The translations under genes and the position numbers were made by a program. From positions 1 to 15,261 of the forward strand of contig JAUMCS010000122.1 in NCBI GenBank assembly GCA_032122355.1: 15,261 nucleotides of DNA, written 5' to 3'. The notes below the pieces were generated by a model. It was given only the letters and a program-made list of their open reading frames with translations, made no database searches and was not told the origin of the DNA. Position 1 is the stretch's first letter; every line of letters starts with the position of its first letter. Below are positions 1 through 7,215 of this stretch, piece by piece. Source of the DNA: RFTU01 sp032122355. Lineage in GTDB: Bacteria; Pseudomonadota; Gammaproteobacteria; Burkholderiales; Burkholderiaceae_C.

Positions 1-63
1 TGTAGCGCTCTAATTCCCTTTTGCTCATTTGAACCAGATCCATGCAATGCCCCCCGTCTTTCC

Positions 64-121
64 AAGAGGACATTCTTATCTGGCGCATACCTACTTAAAA
101 GCGGACATTTCTATATTGCGG
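64..121. repeat. two related ~22-bp direct repeats, possible insertion sequence terminus
   Basis: Two similar segments lie 35 bp apart: 64-85 (core GAGGACATT-CTTAT) and 99-121 (core GCGGACATTTCTATAT), each ending in a GC-rich GCG. Several related ~20-bp repeats inside an end are typical of IS21-family termini, where they bind the transposase. No transposase gene is visible, so this could be the outer end of an element lying to the left of the window, or a decayed remnant. The rest of 1-203 holds no gene and no convincing terminator for the minus-strand operon that ends at 204. The IS assignment is from memory of sequence style only. Confidence 0.3.
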
Positions 122-203
122 CTACACTGATACGCCATTGGTTATTGATGCGTATACTGTGCTGACTGTATCACGCCAGTACATATTGCCTATTGCGAGG
201 TTA

Positions 204-935
204 TCAAACACCGCTGGGCGTTCGATTTTTTAATTGATGTATTTGGTGTAGGGTAATTTTTCGTACTTCCAACTGACTCGTTTCAATATGTGCTTTGAGC
301 AGCATCCGGGTTTGATCGGTGCGCCCAGATCGGATGGCTTGCAAAATTCTGCCATGCTCTTCGTAGGTGGCCTCAATCCGAGGGTGCTGAGTGAAATCAA
401 GTCGGCGTATGACACGAATGCGATCCGTGATATCTTTGTGTACTTGATGCATTTCAGCATTTCCAGTGGCTTCAATCAAGGATGAATGGAAGTCCTCATC
501 CCAAATGCACACTTCATGGGCATCCACGCTGCGTTGCTCAACGGGAACGAGCCAACGTTGTGCGAGGTGCGTCAGAATGTATTGAGCCTTGGCAGGGTCT
601 CTAATAAGACGCCCTTCGCATAAGCGCTCTACCGATTCAGATTCTAATAGTAAACGTAAATCGTAGAGTTGATCAAAGCGTTGAAAATCAAATGGCAATA
701 CGCGCCAGCCGTTGCGAAATAGAACTTCAACATGCCCTTCTTGTTGAAGCCGAAGTAGAGCCTGGCGTGCAGGAGTACGGGAAATCTGGAGACGATCACA
801 TACTTCTTGTTCCGTGAATCGGTCTCCGGGTGCCCAGAAGAAATCCGCTAAATCTTGCTTTAGGCGTTCATAGGCTTCATCTGCCAATGAAATACGTAAG
901 GCGGATTTTGGCATGGTGCTATTCAAAAATTGCAT
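204..935 (-). CDS. GntR-family transcriptional regulator, FCD (FadR-like) subfamily
   Basis: The protein has 243 residues, the usual size for this family. Residues ~14-80 form the GntR winged helix-turn-helix, with the recognition-helix pattern SRTPARQALLRL (52-63) and the wing EGHVEVLFRNGWRV. Residues ~90-222 form the all-helical FCD ligand domain, with the DEDFH, EEHGR and KAHIE histidines that usually bind a metal or ligand. It is the last gene of a five-gene minus-strand operon, 6 bp after the ABC ATPase, so it probably controls that operon and itself. The palindrome at 5309-5320 is a candidate site. An alternative start at Met8 (914) is possible; neither start has a strong ribosome binding site. 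The effector is unknown; an allophanate or urea-type compound is a guess from context. Confidence 0.88.
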   Translation of the reverse strand: MQFLNSTMPKSALRISLADEAYERLKQDLADFFWAPGDRFTEQEVCDRLQISRTPARQALLRLQQEGHVEVLFRNGWRVLPFDFQRFDQLYDLRLLLESESVERLCEGRLIRDPAKAQYILTHLAQRWLVPVEQRSVDAHEVCIWDEDFHSSLIEATGNAEMHQVHKDITDRIRVIRRLDFTQHPRIEATYEEHGRILQAIRSGRTDQTRMLLKAHIETSQLEVRKITLHQIHQLKNRTPSGV

Positions 936-941
936 ACGGGG

Positions 942-1763
942 TTAGCGTCTGACTTCGCGCTGGAAAATTTCCAAACTGCGTTTTTTGGTTTCGACAAAAC
1001 TGTGCTCTGATAAAGTCGCCACAGTACGTGGGCGCGGATCATCATAGTGCAGAATCTCAGCAATCGAAGTAGGCCGTTTGGTGAGCAAAAGTATTTGATC
1101 AGCTAAATATACCGCTTCTTCCAGATCATGCGAAACCAACATCATCGTCGTGCCGGTTTGCAAGAAAACTTCTTGCAATTTCTCACGGATAAATAAGGTC
1201 ATTTCGAAATCCAGCGCAGAAAAGGGTTCATCCAAAAATAATACCTCAGGATTGGGTGCCAACGCCCGCATGATAGAGGCCGTTTGTTGCTGCCCACCCG
1301 ATAACTCATACGGATAGCGATTTAAATCAAATTTGACATCAAAGGAGGCTACCAGTTCTTCCATGCGCCGATCGACCTGTGCTTTGGATTTTCCCTCTAA
1401 ACGCAATGGGTAGGCAATGTTATCAATGGTGCGCATCCAGGGAAAAAGCGCCTCACGGTAGTTCTGAAAAACATAGCCAATTTTAGTGTCTTTCAATGAT
1501 TTTCCGTCGAACAAAATTTCACCAGAGTCGATGGGGATCAAACCGGCAATCATGTTGATCAGGGTAGATTTGCCACAGCCATTGGGGCCAAATATCGAAA
1601 CGATTTTTCCCTTGGGAATATCGAGATTAAAATTTTCATACAAAGGCCAGCCTGCAAAATATTTGCAAAGCCCGCGAATGGTGATGTGCGTGCCCTTAGG
1701 CCCAGGTTGGAATCGGGGGTGGGGTACATCGGTAAAAACAGGGCCATTAATAACTTCACTCAT
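942..1763 (-). CDS. ABC transporter ATP-binding protein, nitrate/sulfonate/taurine type
   Basis: This 273-residue protein energises a NitT/TauT-type importer from the cytoplasmic face. Visible motifs are Walker A GPNGCGKST, the signature LSGGQQQ, Walker B VLFLDEP, D-loop SALD and the switch histidine in MLVSHD. The residues after the signature are QTASIMRAL; the RQRV or QQRV pattern common in SsuB/TauB is absent, so it belongs to a divergent branch. The start codon overlaps the permease stop by 4 bp (ATGA), which indicates translational coupling. The transported substrate cannot be read from the sequence. The neighbouring allophanate hydrolase points to a nitrogen compound such as urea, biuret or another ureide. 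Confidence 0.92.
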   Translation of the reverse strand: MSEVINGPVFTDVPHPRFQPGPKGTHITIRGLCKYFAGWPLYENFNLDIPKGKIVSIFGPNGCGKSTLINMIAGLIPIDSGEILFDGKSLKDTKIGYVFQNYREALFPWMRTIDNIAYPLRLEGKSKAQVDRRMEELVASFDVKFDLNRYPYELSGGQQQTASIMRALAPNPEVLFLDEPFSALDFEMTLFIREKLQEVFLQTGTTMMLVSHDLEEAVYLADQILLLTKRPTSIAEILHYDDPRPRTVATLSEHSFVETKKRSLEIFQREVRR

Positions 1764-2557
1764 CTTCCACTCCAGTGAACAATACGCCGTTCAAGCGCTA
1801 AAAAGGCGACATTCAGGGCATATCCCAGAATGCCCGCGGCCATGATGGCTGCATACATGACACGTACATTCATGACCTGTTGCGCATCAATGATCTTATG
1901 ACCTAATCCATTCTCGGAGCCGATGAACATCTCGGCAACGACCACAATCACCAATGCCATGGAAACCGCAGAACGCAAACCCACAAAGGACGGCTGAAGG
2001 CTTTCCCAGAACAGCACATCTTTGAAAATTTGCCAGCGTGATGCGCCCATGACTTTGGCCGCAGCCACCCGTTGCTTGCGCGCATTGATCACACCATAAG
2101 CACTGTTGAATATCACCAATAAAAATGCGCCAAATGCCGCGATGGCTACCTTGTTGATATTGGAAATGCCAAATATTAACAAGAACAATGGAATCAATGC
2201 GGATGCTGGGGTTGAGCGAAAAAAATCGATCAAGAATTCAACGCTACGGTAAGCCCTCTCGTTGCTGCCTAGGGCGATACCCAGTGGCATTCCAATGATC
2301 GTAGCGATGGCAAAGGCCACCAGCGTACGCTCAAGTGTGACTAAGAAGTGGGGTAGTAGCAGTGGGCTGGTCATGCCTTGAAACAATGTTGATAAGGTTT
2401 CTAAGGGTGGTGGTAACAAGATGGGTTTGATCCAACCCCCACGTACGACCAAATCCCATACCAGAAGCAAAACCAGTGGGCCTACTAGCGGGAGCGCGCG
2501 CCCCCAATCCCATTTAATGGGCACTTTTGAGCGGCTGTTGAATTCTGTATTCGACAT
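1760..2557 (-). CDS. ABC transporter permease, NitT/TauT (SsuC-like) type
   Basis: This 265-residue inner-membrane protein has about six hydrophobic segments (for example LPLVGPLVLLLVWDLVV near the N terminus and AAIMAAGILGYALNVAFLAL near the C terminus). The BPD_transp_1 coupling (EAA-type) loop is recognisable as AAKVMGASRWQIFKDVLF followed by the LQPSFVGLR segment, where the ATPase docks. It starts 5 bp after the binding-protein stop and overlaps the ATPase start by 4 bp. It probably works as a homodimer with the ATPase dimer and the binding protein of the same operon. Confidence 0.92.
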   Translation of the reverse strand: MSNTEFNSRSKVPIKWDWGRALPLVGPLVLLLVWDLVVRGGWIKPILLPPPLETLSTLFQGMTSPLLLPHFLVTLERTLVAFAIATIIGMPLGIALGSNERAYRSVEFLIDFFRSTPASALIPLFLLIFGISNINKVAIAAFGAFLLVIFNSAYGVINARKQRVAAAKVMGASRWQIFKDVLFWESLQPSFVGLRSAVSMALVIVVVAEMFIGSENGLGHKIIDAQQVMNVRVMYAAIMAAGILGYALNVAFLALERRIVHWSGR

Positions 2558-2562
2558 ATTTT

Positions 2563-3549
2563 TTATCCTTTGTACAGCATGCCTGCCACATCGACCTTGC
2601 GGCTGAATACACCACGATCAGTGAAGAGGTCAAAAAAGCGCTGGAAGTGGGCAATGTCCGAAGGTTTGAAGTCCTTGGACATCATGTAGTCGGCCATGGG
2701 GACTTCGTCGGTGAGTGAACCCTCAATGGCGGTATAGCCTTTGAGAAATGGCCGTGCCTGCGCCGGGTTGCTTTTCACTAAATCCACACCGCGTTTATAG
2801 GCAGCAATGTAGCGTTTGGTGACTTCAGGGTATTTGGTAATGAATTCAGTGGTGAGGCTGGCTGAGCCACCATGCCAAGGAGCCATGGGATCACCCAGGA
2901 CGTATTTGGCAATCACCCCCACTTCTAAGTTGCGTGTACTACCATTGAGGCGACCTACGGTGCCGGTGGGTTCGAGCGTATAGCAGGCATCAACTTGACC
3001 TGCTACAATGGCGGCGATGTGCTGACCGATGGGTAATTCAACAACGCTAAAGTTAGTGGCACCCGCACGCTCTAGTACGGTTTTAGCCAGTACCACGTTT
3101 TGCACACCAGGGCCGCTGGCAATTTTCTTGCCGCTGAGTTCGCTGATGGCTTTGATGGGGCTGTCTTTGGCAACTATAAATTCATCCAGGACGAATTTTT
3201 GATTGGTGGGGTTGGTGCAGAATATTTTTAGCAAGCCTGGTTGTGCAATTTCAGCAATGCCCAGTGCCGCTGAGCCGGTACCGTTGGCGCTGCCTTCTGC
3301 ACGGCCAGAGATCATGGCTTCAGCGATTTGCTGAGGACTGGCCAGTTTGAGGGGTTCAACATCTAAACCGGCTTCTTTGAAGTAGCCTTTTTCAATGGCC
3401 GTAAAAAAGGGAATGGCCGATGCCACAGGCCAGAAACCAACGCGGATTTTAGGGTTAGATTGTGCCAGCAGTAAAGCGGGTGCACCTACGCTAGCCATGG
3501 CGATGCCAGCCCCTTTGATCAGGGTGCGACGTTGAGCAGAGTGTTTCAT
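2563..3549 (-). CDS. ABC transporter substrate-binding protein, NMT1/SsuA-like, Tat signal
   Basis: The protein has 328 residues. The N terminus reads QRRTLIKGAG followed by a short hydrophobic stretch and ALLLAQS, a twin-arginine signal peptide; the mature protein begins near residue 30 and would act in the periplasm. The following KIRVGFWPVASAIPFFTAIE and KGYFKEAGLDVE are the hallmark start of NMT1/SsuA/TauA-type periplasmic binding proteins. An AAGGAG ribosome binding site (minus strand, 3556-3561) lies 6 bp before the start, the clearest in the operon, as expected for a binding protein made in excess over its membrane partners. The ligand is not identifiable. A Tat signal on such a protein is not rare. 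Confidence 0.92.
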   Translation of the reverse strand: MKHSAQRRTLIKGAGIAMASVGAPALLLAQSNPKIRVGFWPVASAIPFFTAIEKGYFKEAGLDVEPLKLASPQQIAEAMISGRAEGSANGTGSAALGIAEIAQPGLLKIFCTNPTNQKFVLDEFIVAKDSPIKAISELSGKKIASGPGVQNVVLAKTVLERAGATNFSVVELPIGQHIAAIVAGQVDACYTLEPTGTVGRLNGSTRNLEVGVIAKYVLGDPMAPWHGGSASLTTEFITKYPEVTKRYIAAYKRGVDLVKSNPAQARPFLKGYTAIEGSLTDEVPMADYMMSKDFKPSDIAHFQRFFDLFTDRGVFSRKVDVAGMLYKG

Positions 3550-3599
3550 GGATATCTCCTTGGGTGGTGGTGGATGGAAACTGGAATAACGAAGTGTGT

Positions 3600-5291
3600 T
3601 TAATCAGTGGTTTGGGTTTGCTGATAGGCGCGCCAACCACCGTAGGCGGTGATTTCATGGGCTTGAAGCAAGGCGTAGGATTCGCACAAAAAACCTTGTA
3701 CTTCTTGGCCGTCAATTAGTTGCAGACGACCAATTCCCAGTGGTGCTGGAATGAGTGCAACAAATGATCCGTAGTGCTCTAAGGGCATTTCCCAAATTTC
3801 AAGGGCTATGCTCGAGCCTTTTCCATCTGTGGCCCGAATTAAACCAGGCTTGGGGGGATGTGTATCTAGGGCGTAAAACCGATAGAGTGGTGCTGTTTGT
3901 GTGGTTTCGAGTAGGCGTGCCCCCCTTTCTACTAACTGCCCGTTCAGAGGCATTCCGCTTAAGTGGGCGCCCACTACTCCCACCTTCACGGTAGATTCGC
4001 TTAGGGGTGTAGGCGGAGGTGTGAGCTCATGCGCTTGAAGTGGCATGGCAGTATTGCCCTTATTCAACCCTGTACGGGCGTGGTAGCGGGTACCGATTTC
4101 AGCCAGTGCCCAATCGCTGCCAGAAGGTGCAATCAATGTAATACCAAATGGCAAACCGTCGGGTCGAATGGATGAGGGTACTGAGAGTGCGGCATAGTCT
4201 AATAAATTGACAAAATTGGTGTAGTAGCCTAAATGTCGGTTCAGCGTAATGGGGTCATTTTGCATGGCTTGTTGGGTGTAATGTGTGGGTGCGGTGGGCA
4301 CTACGAGTACATCCATTTGTAACCACATCGGCAGTGCTGCTTGTGTAAGGGCTTGCAACTGGTGCTGAGCCTCAAATACATCGGTGGCGCTAAATTCACG
4401 TGATTGGGCGATGATGTGCCGAACCGGTTCTATCACCTGAGATTCGTGTTGATCAAAAAAGCTTTTGATGGCGGCGTGACGTTCGGCTACCAATGCGCTG
4501 CCATAGAGCAATTCAGCGGCTTGTTTGAAAGGTGCATAGGGAATGGAAATCAATTGTGCGCCCATGGCTTTGAGCTGACTCAAGGCTTTTTCAAATTCCG
4601 CTTCGGCCGCAGTGTCACCAAAGAAATTCAAATCGTCTGGTATGCCTACGCGCAGTTGTGCACTAAACGGTGAGCGGCGCAGGTGGATGGTGCGTGAGTA
4701 GGGGTCCTGGGGGTCGTAGCCCATGCAGGCCTGCAATACGCGCCAGGCCAAAGGTACGTTGCTTGCAAAAATAGAAACCGTATCGACGCTCTGCGCTGCA
4801 GGTACTACCCCTGTGCAGCTGATAAGGCCACGACTGGGTTTGAGCCCGACTATGTTATTGAGACCAGCGGGTACGCGCCCAGAGCCGGCGGTGTCGGTAC
4901 CCAGCGCGAAATCTACTTCACCGGTGGCAACCACATAGGCCGAGCCGGAACTGGAGCCGCCACTCACATATTCGTTACTGAAGGCGTTGGGAACCGAGCC
5001 AAAGGGTGATCGCGTGCCATTAAGGCCACAAGCGAACTGGTCAAGGTTGGTTTTGCCTACCAGTTTGGCGCCAGCATTGAGTAATTTTTGCACCACATGG
5101 GCGCTACTGTCGGGGGTATAAGCAAACTCCGCACAACCGGCTGTGGTGGGGAAGTGGGCGACATCAATGTTGTCTTTGACGGCAAAACGTAAACCGCTGA
5201 GAGGGCCGGTTGCAGAACCTAATTCGGTTTCAAAGCGGCGTATCCATGCATGCTCAGCTGGCTGTGATGATGAAGAAATGTTGCTTGGCAT
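3600..5291 (-). CDS. atzF: allophanate hydrolase (AtzF-like amidase)
   Basis: This 563-residue enzyme hydrolyses allophanate (urea-1-carboxylate), finally releasing ammonium and carbon dioxide, in the last step of urea carboxylase, biuret or cyanurate breakdown. Residues ~25-430 are an amidase-signature domain with the Ser-cisSer-Lys triad visible as K39 (in AVKDNIDV), S113 (in GGSSSGS) and S137 (in TDTAGSGRVPAG). The spacing of 74 and 24 residues matches my memory of AtzF. Residues ~445-563 are the allophanate hydrolase C-terminal domain ending in AYGGWRAY. I chose the start at 5291 because the 24 extra residues possible upstream do not look like the family and would place the start upstream of the candidate -10 box. 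It is the first gene of the operon, 50 bp before the binding protein. No urea carboxylase or biuret hydrolase is in the window. Confidence 0.9.
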   Translation of the reverse strand: MPSNISSSSQPAEHAWIRRFETELGSATGPLSGLRFAVKDNIDVAHFPTTAGCAEFAYTPDSSAHVVQKLLNAGAKLVGKTNLDQFACGLNGTRSPFGSVPNAFSNEYVSGGSSSGSAYVVATGEVDFALGTDTAGSGRVPAGLNNIVGLKPSRGLISCTGVVPAAQSVDTVSIFASNVPLAWRVLQACMGYDPQDPYSRTIHLRRSPFSAQLRVGIPDDLNFFGDTAAEAEFEKALSQLKAMGAQLISIPYAPFKQAAELLYGSALVAERHAAIKSFFDQHESQVIEPVRHIIAQSREFSATDVFEAQHQLQALTQAALPMWLQMDVLVVPTAPTHYTQQAMQNDPITLNRHLGYYTNFVNLLDYAALSVPSSIRPDGLPFGITLIAPSGSDWALAEIGTRYHARTGLNKGNTAMPLQAHELTPPPTPLSESTVKVGVVGAHLSGMPLNGQLVERGARLLETTQTAPLYRFYALDTHPPKPGLIRATDGKGSSIALEIWEMPLEHYGSFVALIPAPLGIGRLQLIDGQEVQGFLCESYALLQAHEITAYGGWRAYQQTQTTD

Positions 5292-5308
5292 TTTGATTTG
5301 AATCCAAT

Positions 5309-5329
5309 CTTGTATACAAGTGAAGTATA
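5309..5329 (-). promoter_or_regulatory. candidate operator palindrome and -10 box of the atzF operon
   Basis: CTTGTATACAAG at 5309-5320 is a perfect 12-bp palindrome. Its core, TGTATACA, resembles sites bound by some GntR/FCD regulators. Just upstream on the minus strand is TATACT (5324-5329), a good -10 box, so transcription would begin inside or next to the palindrome, about 25-30 nt before the atzF start. A -35 box is poorly defined: TTCACC lies at 19 bp. A bound dimer here would block initiation. That the GntR encoded at 204-935 binds it is inference. Confidence 0.5.
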
Positions 5330-5475
5330 GCGGTGTTTTTAAGAAATGGGTGAAAAAATGCAATAGAAGTATTTAAAAAGTTCGTATTGAGAATCGTAAA
5401 TGTGTCATCGCAGTCTCCTGCGCATTTCTGAATGCCACCCAAGCCCACATATCAGCTTTTCCCCATAGCTTATGT

Positions 5476-5506
5476 TTGCTGCCGCAAGTGAGCTGAGTTT
5501 TATAAT
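5476..5506 (+). promoter_or_regulatory. candidate promoter for rmuC
   Basis: A perfect TATAAT -10 box at 5501-5506 is preceded by TTGCTG (5476-5481) at a 19-bp spacing, longer than the usual 17. The predicted transcript starts near 5513, about 40 nt before the chosen rmuC start. The 264-bp divergent region 5292-5555 otherwise holds only the atzF promoter and operator; I see no small gene or riboswitch in it. This promoter could also drive the downstream RM genes, since only 31 bp separate rmuC and hsdM. Confidence 0.42.
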
Positions 5507-5555
5507 GCATCTGCAGGCGCATGGCCTTCATACGCCCACTACCACTATTGCACAC

Positions 5556-7184
5556 ATGAATATCCATCCCCTACTCGTATGGCTTACCTTGTTGGTAACG
5601 CCATTATTGCTAATGATTCTCGGTATTTGGCTATCTAAGCGCATGAGTGCTCTGGCGCAAACAGGCCAAGTGATCACTGATGCGGTTATGCAGGCCGTGG
5701 CACCGATGCTGCGGGATGAATTACAGCGAGCAGCACAGGACCGCCGCGCTGAATTGGCGCAATTGCAGCAAGCTGTATTTGCTCAAATGACAGAAGGAGC
5801 ACGTTTGCAAAATGAACAACTGGAAGCCTTTCGCGCACAGCTATTGAACTTGCAACAAGGCATCACGCAATCATTGCAACAAAATTCTCAAGGCCAAACC
5901 GTGGCCTTGCAAGGTTTGGCCGATAGCCTGCAACAGCAAATGCGGGCGTTATCAAGTGCGAACGATATGCGCCTGACAGAAATTCACACCGGAGTGGAGG
6001 CCAAACTCAGCGCTATGCAAGAAGGTAACGAGAAAAAACTCGAACAAATGCGCGCTACTCTTGATGAAAAACTGCAATCAACTCAACAAGGCATCACCCA
6101 ATCATTGCAACAACACTCACAAGGCCAAACCGTGGCCTTGCAAGGTTTGGCCGATAGCTTGCAACAGCAAATGCGGGCGTTATCAAGTGCGAACGATATG
6201 CGCCTGACAGAAATTCGTACTGAAGTGGAGGCCAAACTCAGCGCTATGCAAGAAGGTAACGAGAAAAAACTCGAACAAATGCGCGCTACCGTGGATGAAA
6301 AACTGCAATCCACCCTAGAGCAGCGGTTGGGCGAGAGCTTCCGCCAAGTGGCTGAGCGGCTGGATACCGTGCACCGTGGTTTGGGTGATATGCAATCCCT
6401 AGCGCGCGATGTGGGGTCACTCAATCGTGTGCTGAATAATGTGAAAACACGGGGCATTGTGGGCGAAGTGCAATTGGGTGCTTTGCTCGAGCAAGTGTTG
6501 GCAACAGAACAATATGGCTCGAATGTGGAAGTGGTGCCCAATAGCGGCGCGCGTGTGGAATATGCCATTCGTTTGCCGGGCAATGGCGACCACGGTGCGG
6601 GCTGCTTGTGGCTGCCCATCGACGCCAAATTTCCGCGTGAAGACTACGAGCGTTTACTCGATGCCCAAGAACGAGCGGATGCCGCCGGCGTAGAAACGGC
6701 CGCGAAGGCCCTAGAGCAGCGCATCAAACAAGAGGCCCGCAGCATTCGTGATAAGTATATTGCTGCACCGCACACCACCGATTTTGCGATTTTATTCTTG
6801 CCCTTTGAGGGGCTGTATGCCGAGGTACTGCGCCGGCCCGGCTTGATGCAGAGTTTACAAAGCGAGCATCGTATTGTTCTGGCGGGCCCCACCACGCTGC
6901 TGGCCATGCTCAATAGCCTGCAAATGGGCTTTAGAACACTCGCCCTTGAGCGCCGCAGCGCGGAGGTTTGGGAAGTGTTGGGTGCCGTGAAAACGGAATT
7001 TGCCAAGTTTGGTACGGTACTGGAAAAGACCCGTAAAAAGCTGCAAGAAGCGAGCAATACGATTGACATTGCCGAAGTACGGCAAAGAGCCCTCACGCGC
7101 AAATTGCGGGATGTAGAAGCACTGCCCGAATCGGCGGCAGAGGCTTTGCTGGGTGAAATGCCTATGGATGAGGAGGGTGTATGA
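5556..7184 (+). CDS. rmuC: DNA recombination protein RmuC homologue
   Basis: This 542-residue protein has an N-terminal membrane anchor (PLLVWLTLLVTPLLLMILG), a long coiled coil rich in Q, L, A and E (residues ~35-290), then the RmuC domain (~290-500). That domain contains NRVLNNVKTRGIVGEVQLG, the PD-(D/E)XK-like LPIDAKFP, LFLPFEGLYAEVL and AGPTTLLAMLNSLQMGFRT. RmuC family members are predicted nucleases that limit DNA inversion at short repeats. In-frame starts at 5472 and 5505 are possible but overlap the candidate promoter, and the start at 5556 gives the usual anchor at the N terminus. The coiled coil contains two copies of a 77-residue block. The gene ends 31 bp before hsdM on the same strand, so the two may be co-transcribed. 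Confidence 0.9.
   Translation: MNIHPLLVWLTLLVTPLLLMILGIWLSKRMSALAQTGQVITDAVMQAVAPMLRDELQRAAQDRRAELAQLQQAVFAQMTEGARLQNEQLEAFRAQLLNLQQGITQSLQQNSQGQTVALQGLADSLQQQMRALSSANDMRLTEIHTGVEAKLSAMQEGNEKKLEQMRATLDEKLQSTQQGITQSLQQHSQGQTVALQGLADSLQQQMRALSSANDMRLTEIRTEVEAKLSAMQEGNEKKLEQMRATVDEKLQSTLEQRLGESFRQVAERLDTVHRGLGDMQSLARDVGSLNRVLNNVKTRGIVGEVQLGALLEQVLATEQYGSNVEVVPNSGARVEYAIRLPGNGDHGAGCLWLPIDAKFPREDYERLLDAQERADAAGVETAAKALEQRIKQEARSIRDKYIAAPHTTDFAILFLPFEGLYAEVLRRPGLMQSLQSEHRIVLAGPTTLLAMLNSLQMGFRTLALERRSAEVWEVLGAVKTEFAKFGTVLEKTRKKLQEASNTIDIAEVRQRALTRKLRDVEALPESAAEALLGEMPMDEEGV
5853..6314 (+). repeat. 231-bp tandem duplication inside rmuC (2 copies)
   Basis: Copy 1 (5853-6083) and copy 2 (6084-6314) differ at about 14 of 231 positions (~94% identical), with about four amino acid changes (N/H, H/R, G/E, L/V). 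The encoded block covers residues 100-176 and 177-253. Seventy-seven residues are exactly eleven heptads, so the duplication keeps the coiled-coil register. Confidence 0.97.
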
Positions 7185-7215
7185 ACAAACGGTTGTTAAT
7201 TAAGTAAAGAATCCT

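Noticed and set aside
5292..5363. 24-residue N-terminal extension of allophanate hydrolase
   Set aside because: It would start upstream of the candidate -10 box and operator, and the residues do not resemble the family.
5292..5400. Guanidine or other riboswitch before the atzF operon
   Set aside because: The predicted leader is only ~25-30 nt, and no conserved riboswitch core could be recognised.
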